Translations under genes and position numbers: made by a program
Shown: positions 45,187-54,503 of the stretch, piece after piece
Layout: each line of letters begins with the position of its first letter
Numbering within the stretch: position 1 is the first letter of the stretch
Notes under the pieces: generated by a model
Told to the model about the DNA's origin: nothing
Database searches by the model: none
What the model saw: the letters and a program-made list of their open reading frames with translations, nothing else
Assembly (NCBI GenBank): GCA_002049455.2
Contig: KV918830.1
Location: 186,001-250,000, forward strand
Reading direction: 5' to 3'
DNA length: 64,000 bases
Source: Porphyra umbilicalis
Lineage: Eukaryota > Rhodophyta > Bangiophyceae > Bangiales > Bangiaceae

Positions 45187-48100
45187 ATGCGCAACTGCTC
45201 CGGTGGTTGCGGCGACGCCGCCGCCCTGGATTCGCTACTGGCGGCGGCTGTCAGGGGGTTCGAAGATGACGTCAGCCGCTCCGCACCCAATGCGGCCGAC
45301 ACTGCCTCTGTATTTGTGCAGCGTGCCTTGCAGTGGCACGCGTGCAGCGGCGGCTGTTCCAGTGGGCTGCGAGCGACAACGATGCACGAGCCACGGCCTC
45401 GCCCGCTCGAAGCGACTGCCGAGGCCCCAGCCGCACGGGGCGAGCTGCTGCATGCCGTCAGTCCACTGCCGGACCGCGCCGTTGCTGTGCCAGCCGCCCA
45501 CGACGCTCCACCGCAATCCAATGTACGCCAGGCTCCCTTGCGAGGCTCCCTGGGACTCACCGCGGGCCTCTCCGCGCCTAGTCCTCGGCCGCACGATGTG
45601 CCACGACATGCTCACTCGATTGCCCGAGGGAATGCTCGGCCTTTAGCTGCTGGGGAGGCCGTCAGAGGGGATCGCTCACGCCTTTCAACGCAGCAGCGCT
45701 GTAGCGAAGACCTCGTTTACGACGATGACATGACCATTGCCACGGCGAGCCCGGCACGACAGCGAGGTCGACGTCCCTGGCATGCTACCGCCACCGAGGT
45801 GGGCGCATGTCTGCAGCGCCCCCCCCCGCCACGGTTTCCCCGTGAGCCACCTTTTTTGTTTCCTTCCAACGCCTCTCGGAGTGTGGAGCTCTTCCGAGTT
45901 GATCGGATCTCTCTGGCGGAGGGCAATGCGCTCTCGCGGCGCGTGGTGGATGGGCTATTCCTCTGGTTCCTGATGAAGTTTGGCCACGACGGGGGCTATG
46001 GCGGTCTCCGAGTGTTGACCTCCTTGGACGCTGATGACATGGCAGCATCCGTGTGCCGAGATGATCGCCTGGTTGGGCGGGTTCGTGACGCAATCGTGGA
46101 CCGGCTGGTGTTCAGCGCAGGCACGACGGTAGTTCCCGTGTGTACGGCTGGTACCTGGTGGGCAATCGTTGTGACGGGTCTGCGGGAGACCGTCGTACGG
46201 GTGGTCGCCTCTGTGCGCTCAGGCGCGGCGCTCTCGGATGAGGCCGTGCCAGGGGCGGCGATGGCTGTGATTGACACCTCGTCGGTCGGCAAGGGTGAGG
46301 GGGGGTGGGACGAGCATGTGGTGACAGGCCTCTTCCGTGCGTTAACGGTGGCCATCTGCACTACCTACCTGCGCACTTGCGACGATTCGCGGAAAACTAG
46401 GCTCGTCGAGGATGGCCTGCGCGACCTTCTTCCCATCAAGGTGCTCAAGACTCGGGCAGGGGGGCGAGACACGACGGCGGACAACCTGATTGCGTTCATG
46501 GCGATGCTTCTGTCGGCTGAGCCGGGACAAGCAACCCGCCTTCTTCGCGGTCACGACTCGAGCCAATGGCAGAAGGCCCACGCCCCTCGGCGCTTTCGTA
46601 GCCTTGTCCGCCGCATTATCGACGCCCATCGACCAGGTGGTCTTAGGGACGATGAGGAGGAGCCAGCAGAGGAGCTGCTCAATGGTCGTGATATGTCTGA
46701 CGAAGAGGAGACGGACGCCGATGACGCAATGCGAGACGTGGACGATGACTACGATGCCGGGGGGTCGGGTGACCGGGCAGGCTACATGAGCGACTACCGT
46801 GATGGCGGCCGAGATGGCGGCCTCGATGCGAATCCCGGCAGTCGGGTCGAGTCGATGAGTCGACGTGGATCGCATGGGGCCCTCGATGGTGCTCGTGGTG
46901 GTGATGTACGGCGGCGTCGCGTTTCCCTTGGGCGCGTCGTCGGCGACACAGTCGTCGGCCTAGGTGCCACCCATGGTAGGCTCAGCGGCGGCGGACGAGG
47001 TTCCCACCGCCAATCTGTCGGACATGCGCAAGGTGAACCTGACACCCGAGTTGCTGATGGCATGCATGTGGGTGGTGCTGGCCTTCACTCTGACGCAGAT
47101 GCTGCCCGCGCCCAACCCATTGCATGTGCAAAAGGGGCACATGGTCGCCGAGGTCCCGATGCCGCCCGAGAAGATGCTGGTGACTGTTACGCTGGCAGAG
47201 GAGGCCGACGACGGGGACTCGTGCATGGACAAGGTGCAGACGACGACGGCTCTCAACGAGCAGATGCATTGGATGTTCGACAAGCACGCCGTCCGTCTCC
47301 TGAACGTGCGCATGTTCGCGACGATGCTGGTCGTGCCGGTGCTATCGGAAGACATTATGGCAACAGAGGTGGTGACGGCCGCGAAGGAGGTGAAAGTGCA
47401 GGTTGCGACGGCTGGCATGGTGGTGACCAAGAAGATGGACACGGGGTTGGCGGTTGCGACGATGAGCTTGATCAAAGTGGAGGAGATGAAGGCACCCATC
47501 ATGGCAATGGCGCTGACGACCGGCGCCACCAAGCTCCTTGTGCCGTCGCCAGCGCGGGGGGCGGACGCATGGCGCATGTCCAATCAGTCGCATGTGTGGC
47601 GCGAGAGCGTGAAGCCCGAGCTGTACATGGCAACACTGGGGGCGGCGATGTCGGAGGTGCTGTTGACGCCCATCTTCCATATCGCGCTGATCACGGGCGA
47701 GCGCGTGGTGCTCGTGATGACCCACGACCCGGTTCCGATCAAGGTCATCTTGCTGCAGGCGTGCACGATGCCGGCAGCCGAAGCGTTGGACGCGCGCAAC
47801 GAGCGCCTGACGCCCGAGTTCTTAGTGCTGTTCGAGGGGGTGGTGAAGGCCGAGGAGGTGGTGACCAACAACATGTCGACGGCGGTGCAATTGGCAACAA
47901 TGGAGGTGGCGACGGCGGAGGAGCGGTGGACGCCCATCGTCTCGATGGCGATGAGGACCGGCGAGCCCGTGGTGCTCGTGCTGACCCAGGAGCCGGTGTC
48001 GATCACGGTCATGTGGATGGAGGAGGACATGGTGCCCGCCACCGAAGTGTGGGACGTGCGCAACAAGCGCCTGACGCCCGAGATGCTCATGATGCTCGAC

Positions 48101-49227
48101 GAGGTGATGATCAGCGACGTGACGACGGCGTCGCTGGTGGCGACACTGGCGGCGGCGACGGCGGAGGCGCTGTTGACGCACATCGTCCCAATCGCGCTGA
48201 TCACGGGCGAGCGCGTGGTGCTTGTGATGACCCACGATTCGGTTCCGATCAATGTCATCTTGCTGCAGGCGTGCACCATGCCAGCAGCCGAAGCGTTGGA
48301 CGTGCGCAACGAGCGCCTGACGCCCGAGTTCTTAGTGCTGTTCGAGGGGGTGGTGAAGGCCGAGGAGGTGGTGACCAACAACATGTCGACGGCGGTGCAA
48401 TTGGCAACAATGGAGGTGGCGACGGCGGAGGAGCGGTGGACGCCCATCGTCTCGATGGCGATGAGGACCGGCGAGCCCGTGGTGCTCGTGCTGACCCAGG
48501 AGCCGGTGTCGATCACGATCATGTGGATGGTGGAGGACACGGTGCCCGCCACCGAGGTGTGGGACGTGCGCAACAAGCGCCTGACGCCCGAGATGCTCAT
48601 GATGCTCGACGAGGTGATGATCAGCGACGTGACGACGGCGTCGCTGGTGGCGACACTGGCGGCGGCGACGGCGGAGGTGCTGTTGACGCACATAGTCCCA
48701 ATCGCGCTGGTCACGGGCGAGCGCGTGGTGCTCGTGATGACCCACGACCCGGTTCCGATCAATGTCATCTTGCTGCAGGCGTGCACGATGCCGGCAGCCG
48801 AAGCGTTGGACGTGCGCAACGAGTGCCTGACGCTCGAGTTGCTGATGCTGCGCGAGGAGGTGGTGCTGGTCGTCGTACCGACGCCGATGGGGGACGCGCT
48901 GAGGGCGTTTCCGACTCGCGACGGGGTGTACATGGAGGCGTGCACGGCCAGGGAGGTGGGGAGAACCAGGTCGTCCACGGCCAGAGTGGTCGTGTTGCAG
49001 GAGGCGGTGGCGTTCGTGGAGACGGCGGCCAACTAGGTGACAATGGCGAACGTGATGATGACCAGCGACGTGGCGACGGCTCGGGGCCTGTGCGTGCCAC
49101 CACGGCTGCGGCGGAGCCTGATGCTGCCAGCTCCTCAACGGAGGGCGCCGGTTCCGTGGCCCAGACGGAAGAGCGGTTGGATGTCGCTGGCCTAGGGTTT
49201 GAACTCCTCGGTTTGGGTCCCGCTTAG
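45187..49227 (+). CDS. large element protein, first part: possible Ulp1-like region plus Gly/Asp/His-rich repeats
   Basis: The frame of 1346 codons starts at an ATG. Residues about 1-230 are low complexity. Residues about 233-415 look globular: VELFRVDRISLAEGNALSRRVVDGLFLWFLMKFG, then VVPVCTAGTWWAIVVTG and MAVIDTSSVG. The order (a helix pair, a Pro-Val strand followed by a W-x-x-V-V strand, then an I-D-T/S loop) recalls Ulp1/C48 SUMO peptidases, which plant CACTA and Mutator elements sometimes carry. However, the position of the catalytic His is Trp (W324 or W325), so activity is doubtful and the call is weak. From about residue 520 it is acidic, then Gly/Asp/Arg/His-rich across the 510-bp repeats. 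It ends in TAG at 49225-49227 with AQTEERLDVAGLGFELLGLGPA. The JmjC frame continues in the same phase with no ATG near its start, and copy B is uninterrupted at this point, so one protein of about 2060 aa was probably ancestral. Confidence 0.6.
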   Translation: MRNCSGGCGDAAALDSLLAAAVRGFEDDVSRSAPNAADTASVFVQRALQWHACSGGCSSGLRATTMHEPRPRPLEATAEAPAARGELLHAVSPLPDRAVAVPAAHDAPPQSNVRQAPLRGSLGLTAGLSAPSPRPHDVPRHAHSIARGNARPLAAGEAVRGDRSRLSTQQRCSEDLVYDDDMTIATASPARQRGRRPWHATATEVGACLQRPPPPRFPREPPFLFPSNASRSVELFRVDRISLAEGNALSRRVVDGLFLWFLMKFGHDGGYGGLRVLTSLDADDMAASVCRDDRLVGRVRDAIVDRLVFSAGTTVVPVCTAGTWWAIVVTGLRETVVRVVASVRSGAALSDEAVPGAAMAVIDTSSVGKGEGGWDEHVVTGLFRALTVAICTTYLRTCDDSRKTRLVEDGLRDLLPIKVLKTRAGGRDTTADNLIAFMAMLLSAEPGQATRLLRGHDSSQWQKAHAPRRFRSLVRRIIDAHRPGGLRDDEEEPAEELLNGRDMSDEEETDADDAMRDVDDDYDAGGSGDRAGYMSDYRDGGRDGGLDANPGSRVESMSRRGSHGALDGARGGDVRRRRVSLGRVVGDTVVGLGATHGRLSGGGRGSHRQSVGHAQGEPDTRVADGMHVGGAGLHSDADAARAQPIACAKGAHGRRGPDAAREDAGDCYAGRGGRRRGLVHGQGADDDGSQRADALDVRQARRPSPERAHVRDDAGRAGAIGRHYGNRGGDGREGGESAGCDGWHGGDQEDGHGVGGCDDELDQSGGDEGTHHGNGADDRRHQAPCAVASAGGGRMAHVQSVACVAREREARAVHGNTGGGDVGGAVDAHLPYRADHGRARGARDDPRPGSDQGHLAAGVHDAGSRSVGRAQRAPDARVLSAVRGGGEGRGGGDQQHVDGGAIGNNGGGDGGGAVDAHRLDGDEDRRARGARADPGAGVDHGHVDGGGHGARHRSVGRAQQAPDARDAHDARRGDDQRRDDGVAGGDTGGGDGGGAVDAHRPNRADHGRARGACDDPRFGSDQCHLAAGVHHASSRSVGRAQRAPDARVLSAVRGGGEGRGGGDQQHVDGGAIGNNGGGDGGGAVDAHRLDGDEDRRARGARADPGAGVDHDHVDGGGHGARHRGVGRAQQAPDARDAHDARRGDDQRRDDGVAGGDTGGGDGGGAVDAHSPNRAGHGRARGARDDPRPGSDQCHLAAGVHDAGSRSVGRAQRVPDARVADAARGGGAGRRTDADGGRAEGVSDSRRGVHGGVHGQGGGENQVVHGQSGRVAGGGGVRGDGGQLGDNGERDDDQRRGDGSGPVRATTAAAEPDAASSSTEGAGSVAQTEERLDVAGLGFELLGLGPA
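47640..48890 (+). repeat. 510-bp tandem repeat in the large gene of copy C
   Basis: ATGACCCACGA recurs at 47717, 48227 and 48737, exactly 510 bp apart. Each unit is itself two diverged halves of about 264 and 246 bp. All periods are multiples of three. More diverged units extend back to about 46960. Three frames and the minus strand stay open across it; the frame continuous with both flanking domains is the Gly/Asp/His-rich one. Confidence 0.9.
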
Positions 49228-49242
49228 CGTCTTGGTGATGCG

Positions 49243-51378
49243 TTGAATAGCTTGGACTCTGCAGACCTCAACATCCTCGCCGGTTTTGCTCCTGTGACAC
49301 CATGTCCTCGACACATAGCTGCAGAAGCTGACGGTGGTGGCTCAGCAGAGGCGCGCACGAACGGTCCTAGCCCTGGAACTGTGGTTGATGGCGACGCAGA
49401 ACCGGGCGCCGCTGGCGTCGCAGCCATTCGTGCAGAGCCACGCCCGGGGGCCACTGCAGGCCACCCTGCTGGCGACGATAGCGCTGAGAGGAGGGAAACA
49501 ACGCTACGTAGAGCACCTGCCCGCGCCGACAGAGATGCCTGTGGCTCACTTGAGGCATCGCGTCTACGCGAAGTACGGCCAAATGTCGAGACGGGCACTT
49601 TACAGCGGCGTCCGATGGACTTTCACAGAATTCCCATTACTTGTATAAGTACCGTTCCGGAGCTTGGACTGCATGGTCTGATTCGATCCAAGTTGGCATC
49701 GATGCGGACTTCCGGTGCGCACGTGTTCCGAGTGGTTGCACCCGCGGTGCGCCCGGTTCCTAGCAGGGCTCCAAAGCGACTTGTCGGGGACAACGTCAGG
49801 GTTCGCATTCAAAGCTTCCCACAGTTCCCGACAATTGTCAGCGACACGTTCCGTGGTCGCCGTTCTATGGACCACAGCGTGAAGGGCAGAGAGCTACAGA
49901 ACCAGCTGCCAGCTGAAGGCCAGAAGTGGATGTCAGCAAGCCGGCTGAGTGCCAGGATCGAGGAGAGTTCCAACGCCATGATATCCCGGTACAAGGACCT
50001 CACTGTTTCTAGCTTCCTCAGGAACCTGAACGACGCCAATGTGACCTGGGTCCGAGAGGTGACCGCTGCTGGCCACGAGAAAGCGGTGTTGGGTCCTGGG
50101 AAGCCTCACCCAATTGATGTGTACTATGTGTCGGACTTTTCGCCTGAAAATGAGGACGGGTGCAGCAGGAGTCTGGGAGATCCCGCGTGCAAGGCCGCAG
50201 TGGACCAGTCCTTCCCCACCGACCGACTGCAGAACCCGCGTACCCTGAACCATCACAGTATGCTCGGAGCGGGGTCAACATGTGAAGGTGTCAATACCAA
50301 CTTGCTCTACATGGGAACCATGGGATCGTTCTTCAGCTGGCACGCGGAGGACAGCCTGCTCCTGTCCGTCTCGTACTTGCAGACCGGGGCGAGTAAATAC
50401 TGGTTCTTTGTGCCCAGATCCGAGCTCCCCCTGATGGTGCGCGTCCTGGAAGAACACATGGACCCAGACGTACTACAAGCTGCTGGGGGTGATGTGTGGA
50501 CGGTTCTAGCGAAGAAGGCCGTTTTGTGGCCAGCTACGTTCTTCCTTGCTCACGGAATCAGAGTTGGTTTCCACGCAGTGGAGGTCGGGGACTATGTCGT
50601 GACTGGGTACGGGGTTCCCCACAGTGGCTTTAACGGAGGTAAGAACGTGGCGTCGGCCGTGAACCTTGCATGCACCGGCTGGCTTTCATATGCAGTAAAG
50701 CACGCGGCGCAGTGGCACGGAAAGCTCGCAATCCTGATCCCATTTGAGAAGCTGTTGGTGCTGGCCGCTATGAAGCTTGTTGATGGAGAATGGTGGGTCG
50801 GCAATGCAAAAACATATGAAGCTTGCGACCCAGCCGAGTTCCGACGGGACCTCCTCGTGATGGTGGCCTATCTCGACAAGTATCTCGACCGCGTCCTGGC
50901 TTACATGAAAATGGATGCGCACCGTACTTGCGTCGGCAAGACGCCGACAGTCGTGGGACTCGACCGCGCCCCTCAGCTTGTGCAGCAGTTCGTTGCTGAC
51001 AATGCTGTCGACACGAAACGGGACCCCCTCGTGATTCCACATGAGGATGCTGCAAAGGTGACAGACTACTCGGTGGACGGCGCGTCATGTCCCCACTGCG
51101 GAAAAGTGGCTTGGCTCTCCGTGGTTGTCTGCCAGACGTGCATTGAGGAGCTCGGAGAAGAAGCGGCTAAGTTTGCGCTTTTTCGCTGCTTGGAGTGCGC
51201 GCCAGATGTATTCGATGGCGAGCACGATCGACTCCGCAAGACTCCTCTACCAGGGACCCAGCCCGTGGATGCTCATGTCCCTCTTGTGGTACAGCGACTG
51301 GCCAATGGCCGCGTGTCCTTGATGGTGGAGCACCTGAAGAACATGGTAGCGGTTGATGGAGAAGAAGGGAGGTCGTGA
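49243..51378 (+). CDS. JmjC-domain (2-oxoglutarate/Fe(II) dioxygenase) protein with C-terminal Cys cluster
   Basis: JmjC enzymes of the KDM4/KDM5 kind remove methyl groups from histone lysines using Fe(II), O2 and 2-oxoglutarate. Here residues about 345-480 (numbered from 49243) match the KDM4-like core. GVNTNLLYMGTMG leads to FFSWHAED with metal ligands H367 and E369. LLSVSYLQTGASKYWFFVP has the 2-oxoglutarate-type Lys K385, but Ser where KDM4 has Asn. WPATFFLAHGI comes next, then EVGDYVVTGYGVPHSGFNGGKN with the third ligand H460, then ASAVNLACTGWL. About 340 residues of unknown N-terminal sequence precede the core. A Cys cluster follows: CPHC at 616-619, CQTC and CLEC, a likely zinc module. 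The frame begins at TTG and has no nearby ATG; it lies in phase with the upstream 45187-49227 frame across one TAG. Unlike copy B, the whole JmjC core is uninterrupted and its triad complete. Substrate (histone, transposase or host factor) is unknown. Confidence 0.85.
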   Translation: MNSLDSADLNILAGFAPVTPCPRHIAAEADGGGSAEARTNGPSPGTVVDGDAEPGAAGVAAIRAEPRPGATAGHPAGDDSAERRETTLRRAPARADRDACGSLEASRLREVRPNVETGTLQRRPMDFHRIPITCISTVPELGLHGLIRSKLASMRTSGAHVFRVVAPAVRPVPSRAPKRLVGDNVRVRIQSFPQFPTIVSDTFRGRRSMDHSVKGRELQNQLPAEGQKWMSASRLSARIEESSNAMISRYKDLTVSSFLRNLNDANVTWVREVTAAGHEKAVLGPGKPHPIDVYYVSDFSPENEDGCSRSLGDPACKAAVDQSFPTDRLQNPRTLNHHSMLGAGSTCEGVNTNLLYMGTMGSFFSWHAEDSLLLSVSYLQTGASKYWFFVPRSELPLMVRVLEEHMDPDVLQAAGGDVWTVLAKKAVLWPATFFLAHGIRVGFHAVEVGDYVVTGYGVPHSGFNGGKNVASAVNLACTGWLSYAVKHAAQWHGKLAILIPFEKLLVLAAMKLVDGEWWVGNAKTYEACDPAEFRRDLLVMVAYLDKYLDRVLAYMKMDAHRTCVGKTPTVVGLDRAPQLVQQFVADNAVDTKRDPLVIPHEDAAKVTDYSVDGASCPHCGKVAWLSVVVCQTCIEELGEEAAKFALFRCLECAPDVFDGEHDRLRKTPLPGTQPVDAHVPLVVQRLANGRVSLMVEHLKNMVAVDGEEGRS

Positions 51379-51596
51379 TGTGGCCGAAGTATTTTTTTCT
51401 GCTGTTGTTTATTGTCATTTTTTGGGACCTTGAATCTTCTTTGCAGTGGGCGGCGGGCCATTCATATGCCCTCTAGAGCGCAACATGTTGTCTGCATTCC
51501 TTTCTCATGGCAATTTAAGACACTTTCTTCGTTTCCGACAGATCGCACAAGCGACGAACGAAACAGAAACAAAGCAGTGGAAGGCTATGCCCCTGA
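51379..51596. other. intergenic region between convergent genes of copy C
   Basis: The 218 bp are T-rich just after the JmjC stop (TTTTTTT at 51391). They are nearly identical to the corresponding region of copy B (35035-35257), where the inverted-repeat element is inserted at its end. Confidence 0.6.
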
Positions 51597-54503
51597 CTAG
51601 CCACTCTTGAAATGAAATCCCGACCTCTTGGAGAACAGGACGTCGTGCTGACCACAAGGCAGCACGAAGGCTATCTGCCGCACATGGTGAGCTCGGGTAA
51701 TCGTGACGCCAGCTGCTACGTCGATTGCTACCAGCACGGGCTGTCCGAGGATAGAGAGCGCCATCGGTGGTAATTTCCACTTCTCCACGGCGACGTGTAG
51801 CTCTCCGTCAATCGTTCCAATGGAATGCACACGAACGAAGAGCTGCGCATCAGAATCCGTCGCTTCGGAGCTAGGTTCTTCTGAGGAGCCCTCCCTCTCC
51901 TCAGAAACAGAGAGTGTCGACCCTTCTCGGATCACGAATGATCTGTGTGGGTGCGTTGCCTTCCCGTAGAACGCGAGGACAGCATTAGGGGCCTGGCGTC
52001 TCCACAACTCCTCGGTAGAAGATCGGACAGTGTGCAGGGCTTTCTTCGGGCGCCAGTTCACGTCGACAGCAGACGAGGGTCGCCCGTGCGGAGCTAGTCT
52101 GTGGAACTGGACCGCCTTCAGGGGCTGGCCACTCCTCCCAAGCAGCCACGACGCAGGAATTCCATACTCGTCTGGCATTGACAGCAGTCTCGAGAAGTGC
52201 TCGGTGTCCCTCCATCTCTGCATGGAGTACTCAGCGGGGTTCCGGCTGTTGCTCTGGCTTACCTCCTGCTTTGCCAGTTGGTGAAACGTTTCGAAGATCA
52301 GCTCGCACACTGCTGGTCCGAGCTGCACAAGGGGGAGCGTGCGGTACAGAAGCTCCAGTAATCTGTGAGCTGCCGGGCGCTCCCAACTTCCTTCAAAAGG
52401 TACCAGTCGACGTAGCTTCATCATCAACTGCTCACCCAGAACCTGGAGCGCGGCTACAGTCGGGCGTCCTCTCATTGCTTGTTCTCCATCAGAGGCAAGG
52501 GTTGGTAGATAGAAAAAAGATATGGAAAACATGCGCAGAGCTTTGAGAGCACTAAGCGCCGCAAGGGCGTGTGGTGTCGTGGCATCGGTGTGTACAAGGT
52601 ACTGTAGCACCGTGGGGCCCACCGTCAGCAGGACTGCATAGTCAGACATTGACAGAGTTGTGCCACCCATCTTCTCTGGCTCAAGAGACAACAGGACGGT
52701 GTGAGTTGGGATATGCTTAGCGCTGCGACGCATTTCCCGCATGAACCTGTCGCGCTGTTCAACGGACAGTGCCTCATACGCTTCCATCAAGAGATTAGCG
52801 CCGATGTTATAGTACAGCAGGTGCGAGGGAGCGACAATAACATGGGAATGTATATCAAAGCTCCCTTCACCACGGGCCTGCTCCAGGCGCATCAGCAACG
52901 TACCACTCTTGTCTGTGATGCCGTTCACCACTCGACAGTAACGAGCGTCCTGGACGTCGACAGACACTGTGCTGCTCATCGCGCGCTCCCTCCTCTCTGA
53001 TGTCGTCTTTGGATGCACAATGTCGCAGCATGTGCAGTGCTCAGTACCTCTAGGGCCAACGGAGTTTGAGAACGTGGCAGCCATGGGGAAGTCGAACACA
53101 CCGAGGCACAAGTACACTCTTACAACAGCATTCTTGCGCTTGAACGCGTCATAAACGGCGACACCCTCGCTGCTCATTTGCAGAGCATCATCCACGACAC
53201 GCCTGATCAGAGTATCGGAGTTTGCCCCTGGTGGCAGGTAGAAGAGTGGTCGAACGGAGAATGCACGATCTTCCAATGATAAAGATGTATAGCCCCCATA
53301 GTACCCCTCCAAGCTCCCTCGACGCCTCTTGTACACATTGAATTCATCCCCGTACAGAGATACACATAGAGTGTATGGATCCTTCTCTGGGAGCGCATCG
53401 TTCGTTTGTTCAGCCACCTGGGACAGCTCTAGAGGCTGCGGCGCTGTCAAAGCCGACCAGGAGTCCTTCTCACGCTCGTCTGAGCCCCACACATTAATGA
53501 CGAACACTCCTCCGGACCGGTTGAACCTCAGCGTTAGCCTGCGATCGGTTGTGAAGCACGAAGCCCAGCGCTTAGGGGGCTCGACGCCTGGAAGAACTTC
53601 AAATAGCGCTATCATGTCTCCACTTCTTAGCGTACTCTGACGAGCGTACGTTGATGCTGAGATTGTAACATCTCCATCGGGGGCAATGGCGGTGCTCTCC
53701 AAGCGGGCCTGAAGCGACGTAGTGCTGTCAAAGGAGATTTGGACAACACAGCCGATGTCATACCTGTACCCAGCACGGAAGACGGCATTCTGGAAGCTAA
53801 ACCGAGCAGGATCTCTGGCGGCTACGGTTTGAAAGAACTCTGCGGGCCGCTCAACGGTCCCTGCCCCGGAGCCCCCTTTGTTGTGGAACAGCGCTGCCGT
53901 GACAGGATCTCCAAAGTCACGCTTGATGTGTTCAGAGAACGGAATATATGAAACCGTCACATCGGGGAGTTTGCGCAATGCTTTCCCTTTGCCAACGGGT
54001 AGCTGTCGGGTCGCCACCTCCCGTCGAAGAGGCACAGCTAGCTTCAGCAGCAGCTTGCGCAGCCTTTGCAGGCGCCACCTCGATGGCCACTTCTCCTTCA
54101 GGTTAAAAGAGTTCTCGGCCTCTTGCATGACGTCGTACTGCCTGAAGGTGACACGAGCTCGGCCAAAGAGGTATCCGAAGCATAGGAACTCTCTGCGAGA
54201 AGTGAACTCGCCAGCAGAACTGTCCTCGTCACTTGAAAACTCTGTGTCTTCAGAGGGGCATTCTTGCCGCTCAGAGTCCGTCGACAATGCAACCTCTGCA
54301 TAGCCATCCGTTGAAGCCGCGGAGGGCATGTTTGTTTCGCCAAGAGTCTCAACACGCCCCGTGATGTTGCTTCTGGGTTCCTCCACGCCGGTCGTGTCAA
54401 CGTCAACAGGGGCGGTAGCACTCAGGGCTTCCATATGCATCAAGTTACTATCGAAAAAATTGAAGAAGGCCGCCCCTCGCGGGCCGCGCCTGCGACGCTT
54501 CAT
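51597..54503 (-). CDS. CACTA (EnSpm)/Tnp2-like DDE transposase, intact, 968 aa
   Basis: This is the transposase of the JmjC-carrying transposon, expected to cut at the element ends. The frame is uninterrupted from ATG at 54503 to the stop at 51597. An acidic Ser/Glu-rich N-terminus (residues about 40-95) is followed by a long globular part. Three places match the Tnp2/CACTA DDE order. The first Asp is D386 in SLYGDEFNVYKRRRGS. The second is D471 in LGVFDFPMAATFSNSVG, with a CxCC metal-binding-like motif (C490, C492, C493) just after, as in Tnp2 (NDFPA...GWS..G..ACPxC). Glu is E738 in GPAVCELIFETFHQLAK, followed by SNSRNPAEYSMQRW. HRLLELLYRTLPL before the Glu also fits. KDZ-type transposases share this plan, so exact superfamily is open. 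Two further broken copies lie at 28609-31234 and 36317-38480. Strand is opposite to the JmjC gene. Confidence 0.8.
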   Translation of the reverse strand: MKRRRRGPRGAAFFNFFDSNLMHMEALSATAPVDVDTTGVEEPRSNITGRVETLGETNMPSAASTDGYAEVALSTDSERQECPSEDTEFSSDEDSSAGEFTSRREFLCFGYLFGRARVTFRQYDVMQEAENSFNLKEKWPSRWRLQRLRKLLLKLAVPLRREVATRQLPVGKGKALRKLPDVTVSYIPFSEHIKRDFGDPVTAALFHNKGGSGAGTVERPAEFFQTVAARDPARFSFQNAVFRAGYRYDIGCVVQISFDSTTSLQARLESTAIAPDGDVTISASTYARQSTLRSGDMIALFEVLPGVEPPKRWASCFTTDRRLTLRFNRSGGVFVINVWGSDEREKDSWSALTAPQPLELSQVAEQTNDALPEKDPYTLCVSLYGDEFNVYKRRRGSLEGYYGGYTSLSLEDRAFSVRPLFYLPPGANSDTLIRRVVDDALQMSSEGVAVYDAFKRKNAVVRVYLCLGVFDFPMAATFSNSVGPRGTEHCTCCDIVHPKTTSERRERAMSSTVSVDVQDARYCRVVNGITDKSGTLLMRLEQARGEGSFDIHSHVIVAPSHLLYYNIGANLLMEAYEALSVEQRDRFMREMRRSAKHIPTHTVLLSLEPEKMGGTTLSMSDYAVLLTVGPTVLQYLVHTDATTPHALAALSALKALRMFSISFFYLPTLASDGEQAMRGRPTVAALQVLGEQLMMKLRRLVPFEGSWERPAAHRLLELLYRTLPLVQLGPAVCELIFETFHQLAKQEVSQSNSRNPAEYSMQRWRDTEHFSRLLSMPDEYGIPASWLLGRSGQPLKAVQFHRLAPHGRPSSAVDVNWRPKKALHTVRSSTEELWRRQAPNAVLAFYGKATHPHRSFVIREGSTLSVSEEREGSSEEPSSEATDSDAQLFVRVHSIGTIDGELHVAVEKWKLPPMALSILGQPVLVAIDVAAGVTITRAHHVRQIAFVLPCGQHDVLFSKRSGFHFKSG

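Noticed and set aside
46964-49036. 690-aa plus-strand frame and 482-aa minus-strand frame across the 510-bp repeats
   Set aside because: Period-three repeats keep several frames open; these do not connect with the globular part upstream or the JmjC part downstream, and in copy B the equivalent frame has stops.
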